A stretch of DNA of 33,052 nt from Reyranella sp. (lineage in GTDB: Bacteria > Pseudomonadota > Alphaproteobacteria > Reyranellales > Reyranellaceae). The notes beneath the pieces are model-generated. The model saw nothing but the letters and a program-made list of their open reading frames with translations, made no database searches and was not told the origin of the DNA. Numbering within the stretch: position 1 is the stretch's first letter; each line of letters begins with the position of its first letter. The stretch lies in assembly GCA_019745575.1 (NCBI GenBank), contig JAIETA010000086.1, positions 1-33,052 on the forward strand, read 5' to 3'. The translations under genes were made by a program, and so were the position numbers. Below are positions 25,304 to 31,328 of the stretch, piece by piece.

Positions 25304-25646
25304 CAGAGGGATGCAGGGGTGGCAGAGTCTGCCCGATCGCCACGATGATGGGCATCGTTCCATCGGCTCTTCGCCAGCTTACGAGGCGGTTCACGCGCGG
25401 GCGGAGTGTTTCGCCGGGCAACTCGAAATCCATGCGCCACACGTCGCCCCATTGGGCGCTATGGGTAACAAGATCCGCGCCCAATACCCACTGCTCGGAC
25501 GACGGGAGGGTACGAAGACCCGCCAGACACTCGGCGGCAAAAGCCGGATCCACGGCGCCCGGTCGCTCATCGGCCGCGGGCGACAGCGGAGGCCCCGCCA
25601 GCTCGTCGGCCCATTCGCTTTCGGACAACTTGATTTCATCGATCAT
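25278..25646 (-). CDS. unrecognised small protein in immunity array
   Basis: This is a 122-residue acidic, soluble protein starting MIDEIKLSESEWADELAGPP. AGGAG 6 nt before ATG 25646 gives a convincing start. The middle has Trp-rich beta-like segments (SSEQWVLGADLVTHSAQWGD, VWRMDFELPGE, NRLVSWRRADG). I do not recognise a family. Its size, acidity, absence of membrane segments and place between DUF4279 and DUF4288 genes make an immunity role reasonable, but this is inference only. Confidence 0.6.
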   Translation of the reverse strand: MIDEIKLSESEWADELAGPPLSPAADERPGAVDPAFAAECLAGLRTLPSSEQWVLGADLVTHSAQWGDVWRMDFELPGETLRPRVNRLVSWRRADGTMPIIVAIGQTLPPLHPSDVGGKKEG

Positions 25647-25705
25647 CGGGGACTCCTGAAGATCGAAATGTACTCTCGGTTGCATCCGTCAGACTCCTCC
25701 CCGAA

Positions 25706-26119
25706 TCATCGGAGAACATAGAGGTCGATATCCAGGTCCAGCTTCATCTCGACCATCCTGGCCATCAGCTTGTGCTCCAGCCCCAGCGCCGGCCGGTCGC
25801 CGTTCCAGGATTCCACTGCAAACGAGAGAGCCGCTTCTTCCGGGTCAATGGTCTTCAGCTTCGCGAAGTCCGGCTTCAGTTGACTCAGCAAGTGCGCTGC
25901 ATGCTCCTCCTGGGTAGCCGTCAGCGGCAGACTCGACCAAAAGCGCCAGCCGTTCTGCTTGAGAATGCGGCGACCCGAAGAAGTACGATCGCCGACATTC
26001 CAGGTTTCCGACGGTTCGACGCCGAAGGCGGCGCTTATGTCGTCGTGGCTGCATGTATAGCCCACCAGGATCAGGGACCCCCTTATCTCGCTATACATCT
26101 TCTTGTCTTCGTCGCTCAT
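25706..26119 (-). CDS. DUF4279-domain protein, second copy (immunity candidate)
   Basis: This 137-residue protein is a close paralogue of the gene at 26280-26687, roughly three quarters identical by eye. Shared blocks include CSHDDISAAFGV, WNVGD, SSLPLTATQEEHAAHLL, FAVESWNGDRPALGLEH and DIDLYVL. It fits DUF4279. GGAG 6 nt before ATG 26119 overlaps the stop of the orphan toxin-tail fragment, exactly as the first copy's ribosome binding site overlaps the stop of the full toxin. It therefore belongs to a duplicated toxin-end plus immunity unit. Divergence between the copies suggests selection for different toxin variants. Confidence 0.8.
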   Translation of the reverse strand: MSDEDKKMYSEIRGSLILVGYTCSHDDISAAFGVEPSETWNVGDRTSSGRRILKQNGWRFWSSLPLTATQEEHAAHLLSQLKPDFAKLKTIDPEEAALSFAVESWNGDRPALGLEHKLMARMVEMKLDLDIDLYVLR

Positions 26120-26128
26120 GGTGCACTC

Positions 26129-26188
26129 CTAGCGGTAGTTCTTGATGTTATGACCTGTTGGCTCGGCTTCACCTTGGCCGTCCTGACG
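26129..26188 (-). pseudogene. orphan toxin C-terminal tail (19 codons + stop)
   Basis: Read on the minus strand this encodes RQDGQGEAEPTGHNIKNYR and TAG, against RQDGQGEATATGHNIKNYR at the end of the full toxin. The nucleotide match continues through the stop codon and ribosome binding site into the following DUF4279 gene. Upstream of 26188 similarity to the toxin ends, although the frame stays open back to an ATG at about 26251. It is a remnant of a displaced toxin end. Its product, if any, would lack nearly all of the toxin domain. Confidence 0.85.
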
Positions 26189-26279
26189 GCAGGTGCCTGA
26201 CACTGCCGGCAGAGACGCAAGGGTCTTCCCGATCGACCGGATCACCTTCATCGAGCGACTCTTCACGTCGCTTTGTCCG

Positions 26280-26687
26280 TCAGAGGACGTACAGATCGAT
26301 ATCCAGGTGCAGCTTCATCTCCACCATCCTGGCCATCAGTCTGTGCTCCAGCCCCAGCGCCGGTCGATCACCGTTCCAGGATTCCACCGCGAACGAAAGC
26401 ACGGCCTTGGGCCAACCGAGCGCTTGCAGCTTGGCGAAGTCCGGCTTCAGTTGATCCAGCAGATGAGCCGCATGCTCCTCCTGGGTCGCCGTCAGCGGCA
26501 AGCTCGACCAATAGCGCCAGCCCTTCGTTTTGCGAGGGCGGCCGGAAGGCAAGGGGTCGCCGACGTTCCAGGTCGCCGACGGTACGACGCCGAAGGCCGC
26601 ACTGATGTCGTCGTGGCTACAGCTGTAGTTGATCAGGATGAGAGAGCCTCGAACATCCGTCCTCATCACGTTGTCTTCGTCGTTCAT
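26280..26687 (-). CDS. DUF4279-domain protein, first copy (probable cognate immunity)
   Basis: This is a 135-residue soluble protein with the DUF4279 pattern: RGSLILINYSCSHDDISAAF, WNVGD, GWRYWSSLPLTATQEEHAAH and LAVESW-like FAVESWNGD, ending HLDIDLYVL. AGGAG overlaps the toxin stop codon and lies 6 nt before ATG 26687, so toxin and this gene are tightly coupled; GTG 26690 is an alternative start. Position immediately after the toxin is the standard place for the cognate immunity gene of polymorphic toxins. Direct binding to the type 33-like domain is inferred, not shown. Confidence 0.82.
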   Translation of the reverse strand: MNDEDNVMRTDVRGSLILINYSCSHDDISAAFGVVPSATWNVGDPLPSGRPRKTKGWRYWSSLPLTATQEEHAAHLLDQLKPDFAKLQALGWPKAVLSFAVESWNGDRPALGLEHRLMARMVEMKLHLDIDLYVL

Positions 26688-26696
26688 CACACGCTC

Positions 26697-28724
26697 CTAA
26701 CGGTAGTTTTTGATGTTGTGGCCTGTCGCCGTGGCTTCGCCTTGGCCGTCCTGCCGACCACTGTAGATGTTGCCCTGCCGGTCCTTGAACAGGTCCACCG
26801 GCCCCGTGTTGTCCTTGTCCTTCTCGTCATGGATGTCGAAGCGACCCTTCTTCAGCATCCGTATTTCTCCGTTGCTCAGCCTCGTGAGGTCCTTGACCTT
26901 GACGGACTCTCCGGGCTCCGCCTCGCTGCCTTGGCCCTTCTCGCCGGCAGCATCCGGTTGGCCTTCCTGAGGAACAACCTTGGGTTGTTCTTCCGGCGGT
27001 ACTGCCTTGCTGATAGCACCTCCGGGTCGATCTTCAAGGCCGCCCGGCGCCGTAAAATGCTGGTAGGCCTTGTGGGCCGCGAAGAGGCCGAGCCCGACGA
27101 CGATTGCCGCCGCCACCGCGGGCGCCACCGGCAAGGCCACCATCGCCCCGAGCACGCCGAAGCCCAGCGCCGCCTCGTCGGCCGATGCCAGATGCACGTC
27201 GCCGGCGGGCGGCTTTGCCTCCCGGCTCGACGTCTGCGCCGGGCCGTCGGCAGGCGTCCAGGTCTGCACGATGCGCGTGCCATCGAAGGTGGTGGTCTGC
27301 GTGCCGACCACCGCGCCCCGCGGATCGCGGATCGTGTCGACCTGCGACCAGGTCCGGCCGTCGGGGCTGGTCCGCCGGCTCTCCACCCGGCCGCCGCCGG
27401 GCAGGGCCACCTCGGCCGAGGCGCCCCGCCGGTCGCCATCGATGCGCACGGTGGCCGCGGCCGGGCCGGCCGGCGTCGCAATCTCGCCGGCCGTGACTTC
27501 GGTGCTGCCGTCGTCGCCGTGGACGACGCGGGGTTCGGCGCCCCCGAACACATCGCTCGGCGCCGTCCGTTGCAGCGGCGTCGCGACCGGAACGCTTTCG
27601 TCCGGCTGGGACTCCCTTGCTTCCGGGACCACGCCGTCGACTGCGCGGCGGACGATGTCGTCGAGGTCGGCGCCGACCGGTGGACGGTCTTCGATGATCT
27701 CGAAGCTCTTTAGCCGGCCGCGCGCGTCGGCGCGGGCTTTCACTGCCGCGGGACCATCGGTGTCGATGTCCCGGGCCTCGAGCGCCCGGTCGATGCCGAG
27801 TCTCAGCCGGTCGTAGCGGGCGAGAGCGGGGTCGATCCTCCCCTCGGCGATGGCCTTCTGCGCACCGGTGAAGCGGGTGTAGTCCGCATCGCCGAGCGAC
27901 AGGCGGTGGCGGTCCAAGTCCACCGCGGCGAAACTGTCGGGCTCATGGACCATCTGCCAGTCGAGCCGCTCGAACAGGTCTTGGTCGGTGCCGAGGCGGC
28001 CTTCGATGTAAAAGGTTTCGAGGCCGCGCCATTGGCCAGGGTCCAGCCAGTCGCGGATGTCCGGCGGCATGGCCAGCAGCGGCCTGTTGGGACTCCTTTC
28101 CAGCCAGGCGAGGGCGGCGAGGCCGGCCTCGGCCTGCCGCCTGTGCCACTGCCGCTCGGCGTGGCGGTGGGCGTGGTCGGCGACCTGGGCCACGCGAGCG
28201 CGCACCTCGTCGCTCGCGTCGTCCGGCGTGAGTTCGGCCGCCCGGCTCTCGAAGACGTCGAGGCCCGGCGGTCCGGCGGGATCGAGCGGGAGACCCGACA
28301 GGTCGCGGTCGATGTCGCGATAGAAAGCGACCTCGCGGGCCTTCTCGAAGCGGCGATCGATCGCTGCCTGACGCTCCGGAGCGAGCACCGGGCGGGCGTG
28401 GTCGTAGAGCGCCGCCGCGCCGTCGAGGTCGTCCTGGCCGATGGCGGCCTCGACGGCACCGGCATAGAGATCGCTGAGACCGGCGCGGACGCGCGTGTCG
28501 GTTTCGACAGGCTCCCAGCCGCGGCGCTCGCCCTGGTAGCGCAGTTCGTTCACCGCGGTCCGGCCGAGCTTGCGCAGATGGGCGCGGTCACGCCACGACG
28601 ACGATGCGTCCTGGGAGAGGCCCGCGAGGCGCTCGGCCACGCTCTGGTCGTCCACTTCGACCGTGGCGCGTTGCGCCAACTGGCCGATGGTCCCTGTGGC
28701 CCAGTCGAGCCGCGTGTCGATCAT
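26697..28724 (-). CDS. chimeric protein: phage internal-virion-like N-terminus with polymorphic toxin type 33-like C-terminus
   Basis: This is a 675-residue protein. Residues 1-345 are helical and Asp/Arg-rich, with segments such as ALYDHARPVL, PPDIRDWLDPGQW, FERLDWQMVHEPDSFAAVDL and DADYTRFTGAQKAIAEGRID. That pattern is typical of internal virion (ejection) proteins of podovirus-like prophages. Residues 405-500 are beta-rich (SRRTSPDGRTWSQVDTIRD), 518-551 form one or two hydrophobic helices, and 556-608 are a Pro/Gly/Glu linker. Residues 609-675 (LTRLSNGEIRMLKKG, VDLFKDRQGNIY, TGHNIKNYR) match my recollection of the polymorphic toxin type 33 domain. There is no Sec signal. The start at ATG 28724 has a weak ribosome binding site. 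It lies 66 bp after the terminase gene and directly before the immunity genes. Confidence 0.75.
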   Translation of the reverse strand: MIDTRLDWATGTIGQLAQRATVEVDDQSVAERLAGLSQDASSSWRDRAHLRKLGRTAVNELRYQGERRGWEPVETDTRVRAGLSDLYAGAVEAAIGQDDLDGAAALYDHARPVLAPERQAAIDRRFEKAREVAFYRDIDRDLSGLPLDPAGPPGLDVFESRAAELTPDDASDEVRARVAQVADHAHRHAERQWHRRQAEAGLAALAWLERSPNRPLLAMPPDIRDWLDPGQWRGLETFYIEGRLGTDQDLFERLDWQMVHEPDSFAAVDLDRHRLSLGDADYTRFTGAQKAIAEGRIDPALARYDRLRLGIDRALEARDIDTDGPAAVKARADARGRLKSFEIIEDRPPVGADLDDIVRRAVDGVVPEARESQPDESVPVATPLQRTAPSDVFGGAEPRVVHGDDGSTEVTAGEIATPAGPAAATVRIDGDRRGASAEVALPGGGRVESRRTSPDGRTWSQVDTIRDPRGAVVGTQTTTFDGTRIVQTWTPADGPAQTSSREAKPPAGDVHLASADEAALGFGVLGAMVALPVAPAVAAAIVVGLGLFAAHKAYQHFTAPGGLEDRPGGAISKAVPPEEQPKVVPQEGQPDAAGEKGQGSEAEPGESVKVKDLTRLSNGEIRMLKKGRFDIHDEKDKDNTGPVDLFKDRQGNIYSGRQDGQGEATATGHNIKNYR

Positions 28725-28790
28725 CGGTTCCAGGATGCCGCGCTGGCGCGGACCGGACCGCGCGCGTCCCGCGCGCTCATGGACTCACGT

Positions 28791-30338
28791 TCAATCGTTG
28801 TCGTCGCCCCACCAATAGTCCTCGTCGAGCCTGGCGAAAGGGTCGTAGTCGGTTTTGTAGAATTGCTGCGCGGGCGGCAGGTCCCAGGAGCCGCCGGTCA
28901 CCGGGTGGGCGAAGGTGAGCGCGAGCGCATCGGCGAGGTCGGGCGAGGCGAGGCCGCGCTTTTTCATGTCGTCCTTCTTTTCGAGCTGGATCTCGTTCTT
29001 GCCGTTAAAACCGTATTCGACGCCGCAAAGGTCGGCGCGCAGTTCGGCATCCGGGGGCACGATGCCCTGGGCCAGCCAGTCCTTCATGTTGCCCCACATC
29101 TCGGCGCGCTTGTTGGCGTAGAGCGGCTTGGCGCCGTCGGAGCCCCAGCGCTCGGCGGCGGCGCCGAAATTGACGCCGAAGACGAAGGGCACGCCCAGCT
29201 GGCGCAGGCGGTCGACGACGCCCGCGCCGACACCACCCTCGTCGACGAACACGGCGCGCACGCCCTCGGCCGCCGCGCGCTCGGCGACGCGGCCGGCCAG
29301 GGTCATCAGGTCGAGGCCCTGATGCTTCTCGATCGGCCACGAACGCGCGTCGCGGCCCCGGCGCAGGAAGATCACGCTGCGGTCGTCGCCGAAGCGCGCC
29401 ACGTCGACCCCCATCACCAGCGGCAGGCGCGTATCGGTGGCGGGATCGAGGAGGCGCGTCATGGCGCCCACCACCCGCTCGCCGTCGATGAACTGCATGG
29501 TGCCGGCGCGCGGGAACTGGCCGCGCACGCGCACGCGCACGAAGTCGGAGTCCTCGCCATAGTCGGCCACCCAGCGCGCGAGCTGCCGTTTGTCGGTGAG
29601 CGAGACGGTGCGCGAATCGACCTGTTGTGTGTGCCAGTTCTCGCGAAAACGGTTGAAGCACTCGAAGAAGCGCCCCGAGGTGCGGGTCGGGTTGCCGAAG
29701 GCGATCCAGACGATCTCCGTGTCGGCGTCGGTCATCGCGCCCTCGGCGGTCTCCCAGATCGCATCGGCGATGGCCGAGGCCTCGTCGAACACGACCAGGA
29801 TGCGGCTGCCCTTGTTGTGCAGGCCGGCGAAGGCCTCGGCATTGTGCGCGGCCCACGGCACCACGTCGATGCGGCCCGCTCCTTCCGGCACGGGCAGGCG
29901 CGAGGCGAGCGAGGTGGCGCCCAGCTCGTTGAAGTCGTGGGTGACGACGAGGCCGTGCCACTTGCCCAGCTCGACCCAGGTCTTGGTTTTGAGCTGGGTC
30001 TCGGTGTTGGCCGTCACGACTCCGCGTGTCGAGGGTACGGTGGCCGAGGCCCACAGCAGCAGCCACGCCACCAGCGCCGACTTGCCGACGCCGTGGCCCG
30101 AGGCGACGGCGATGCGGACGGGGCCGGACCCTTGTCCCTGGGCGTTGGCGCGCAACTGCCGGCCGATCTCGCCCAGCACGTCGGTCTGCCACGGCTCGGG
30201 GCCGTCGTGACCGGCGAGCACGCCTTCGCCCCAGGGAAAGGCCCAGCGCACGAAGCCCAGCGGGTCGAGCCGCACCGCCTCGACGCTTTGCAGGCGCAGG
30301 CGCTGGGTGTCGGCCTCCTTATTTCTGGCCTTTGCCAT
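28791..30338 (-). CDS. phage terminase large subunit
   Basis: This 515-residue packaging motor has an ATPase and a nuclease domain. Walker A is GHGVGKS (81-87), Walker B with catalytic Glu is LVVFDEAS (D185, E186), and NPTRTSG is the coupling segment. The RNase H-like nuclease acids are D312 (GVDVARFGDD), D366 (VFVDEGG) and D470 (SPDLADALAL). All expected motifs are intact, so it could be functional. The ATG at 30338, preceded by GGAG, overlaps the small-subunit gene by 20 bp; a longer upstream frame is just read-through of that gene in another frame. Confidence 0.95.
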   Translation of the reverse strand: MAKARNKEADTQRLRLQSVEAVRLDPLGFVRWAFPWGEGVLAGHDGPEPWQTDVLGEIGRQLRANAQGQGSGPVRIAVASGHGVGKSALVAWLLLWASATVPSTRGVVTANTETQLKTKTWVELGKWHGLVVTHDFNELGATSLASRLPVPEGAGRIDVVPWAAHNAEAFAGLHNKGSRILVVFDEASAIADAIWETAEGAMTDADTEIVWIAFGNPTRTSGRFFECFNRFRENWHTQQVDSRTVSLTDKRQLARWVADYGEDSDFVRVRVRGQFPRAGTMQFIDGERVVGAMTRLLDPATDTRLPLVMGVDVARFGDDRSVIFLRRGRDARSWPIEKHQGLDLMTLAGRVAERAAAEGVRAVFVDEGGVGAGVVDRLRQLGVPFVFGVNFGAAAERWGSDGAKPLYANKRAEMWGNMKDWLAQGIVPPDAELRADLCGVEYGFNGKNEIQLEKKDDMKKRGLASPDLADALALTFAHPVTGGSWDLPPAQQFYKTDYDPFARLDEDYWWGDDND

Positions 30339-30897
30339 TCTTCTTCTCCGGGTGCTGGCGCTGCTCGCGTTGCGTCTCGCGCGCCGCTCTCTCTTCCGCG
30401 CGCCGCTCCGCAAGGTGCGCTTCCAGGCGCGGCGCCGAGGCGGCCAGACGCTTGGCAAGGTCGAAGGGCAGCGGCGGCACGGCAGACTGTCTCTTCTCGC
30501 TGTAAATCTCGGGCCGATGGGCGCGCAGGAGGAACTGCAGCAGCTTGTTGTCGTATTGCAGGACCGAACCCACCTGGCGGCCGTTGCGCCAGAGGTGGCG
30601 CTCGGTGCCGTTGAGGGCACGCTGCATGGCGTCGTCCTGCAGCCGGTCGATGCCGAGGTTCAGCGCCTCGTCCCACTGCGCGGCGAATGCCTCGTCGTTG
30701 GCCTTGAGGCGATAGACCGTTCGGCGGTCCAGCTTTGATTGCTGGGCGGCGAAGGTGACCGAGCCGCTGCGGCTGAGGAAATGCAGGAAGGATTTCAGCG
30801 ACGTCGCGGAGGGACCGCGTTGCGGCTCGGGCGCCGGGGACACGGGATTGCGGGCGGGCCGCGCGGCGGCGCGCCCGGCTTTATGCGGTTTGCTCAT
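30319..30897 (-). CDS. phage terminase small subunit (putative)
   Basis: This 192-residue protein has a helix-turn-helix-like segment GSVTFAAQQSKLDRRTVYRL followed by DEAFAAQWDEALNLGIDRLQ. It continues with a helical middle and an Arg/Glu/Lys-rich tail ending PEKKNGKGQK. This layout and its 20-bp overlap with the large-subunit gene mark it as the DNA-recognising small terminase subunit. ATG 30897, with GGAG nine bases upstream, is preferred over an ATG 27 bp earlier that lies in the terminator region. Confidence 0.82.
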   Translation of the reverse strand: MSKPHKAGRAAARPARNPVSPAPEPQRGPSATSLKSFLHFLSRSGSVTFAAQQSKLDRRTVYRLKANDEAFAAQWDEALNLGIDRLQDDAMQRALNGTERHLWRNGRQVGSVLQYDNKLLQFLLRAHRPEIYSEKRQSAVPPLPFDLAKRLAASAPRLEAHLAERRAEERAARETQREQRQHPEKKNGKGQK

Positions 30898-30925
30898 GGC
30901 TGGGTACTCCGTTCGAAAAGTCACG

Positions 30926-30959
30926 AAAAAGCCCGCCGGGCTCCTGGGCCGGGCGGGCT
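30926..30959 (-). terminator. rho-independent terminator upstream of the terminase genes
   Basis: On the minus strand AGCCCGCC (30959-30952) pairs with GGCGGGCT (30937-30930) and is followed by TTTT (30929-30926). It stops transcription coming from the right before the terminase small-subunit gene, whose ATG lies 29 bp further on. The phage genes would then need a promoter within the remaining few bases, or read-through. Confidence 0.75.
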
Positions 30960-31328
30960 GGGACGCGGACGGACGTTCCGCGATGGTAATGTATTTCTTA
31001 GCCTATTCCTGCTGAACCTGCAACTTTTTCTTCAAAGAAAATATGAATGGTCGTTCAGGTCCGGCAACGGACACGAGAATGCCTATCGCGGGCGAAAGCC
31101 TCCCGGCACGGCCTATCCGAACGGCTTTTTCTTCTCATTTTCCTGTAGATTTGTCAATGCTTCCCAAAGGCAACCGCCAAAGGACGGGCCAGGGCGTGAT
31201 GACTTGAGGTCCGGTCGTTCATGGGAGCGCGCCACTACAGTGGCGCGCAGGCTCAAGAGCGCCACAGGAGTGGCGCGCGCCACCCATCAGCCCACCCCGC
31301 CGATTCCACCTAATGCTGTGCGCAGCTT
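30960..31328. other. gene-free right border of the phage-derived island
   Basis: No gene is seen. About 30980-31160 is clearly AT-rich for this genome, with a TTTCTT/AAGAAA palindrome near 31026-31045 and a perfect minus-strand TTGACA at 31157-31152 that lacks a good -10. The right third carries the GC-rich hairpin pair described separately. The composition shift suggests foreign or border DNA. No attachment-site repeat matching the left border was found. Confidence 0.4.
31227..31276. repeat. pair of GCGCCAC/GTGGCGC hairpins
   Basis: GCGCGCCACT (31227-31236) pairs perfectly with AGTGGCGCGC (31239-31248). After 10 bp a second hairpin follows, GCGCCAC (31259-31265) and GTGGCGC (31270-31276), with further GCGCGCCACC just beyond. 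The units share the CGCCAC core. They sit 52 bp past the oxidoreductase stop and may act as a terminator or be a short dispersed palindrome; no T-run follows. Confidence 0.65.

Larger units (their letters stand above)
20095..30897. mobile_element. degenerate prophage / phage-derived island
   Basis: Minus-strand phage genes (terminase small and large subunits, portal, an internal-virion-like protein, and a chimeric internal-virion/toxin protein) span this interval. They are interspersed with toxin-immunity genes, higBA and a metal-resistance cassette. Capsid, tail, lysis, repressor and integrase genes are absent from the window, and chromosomal genes flank both sides. The order (packaging genes next to an ejection-type protein, portal next to a gp14-like gene) is not that of an intact podovirus. 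The borders are set by the outermost phage genes; true ends are unknown. Confidence 0.7.

Noticed and set aside
26189..26251. Small gene formed by the orphan toxin tail with its upstream open frame
   Set aside because: The frame reaches an ATG, but the upstream part has no similarity to the toxin and no ribosome binding site; a remnant is more likely than a gene.
27906..30614. 902-codon plus-strand frame opposite the toxin chimera and terminase genes
   Set aside because: It is the antisense of genes with clear terminase motifs and toxin-domain pattern, and has no recognisable domain of its own.
30339..30620. 94-codon N-terminal extension of the terminase large subunit
   Set aside because: It is the small-subunit gene read in another frame (Arg/Ser/Cys-rich); GGAG and ATG at 30338 give a better start.
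31227..31276. CRISPR-like array suggested by repeated GCGCCAC/GTGGCGC units
   Set aside because: The units are short self-complementary hairpins without regular spacers.
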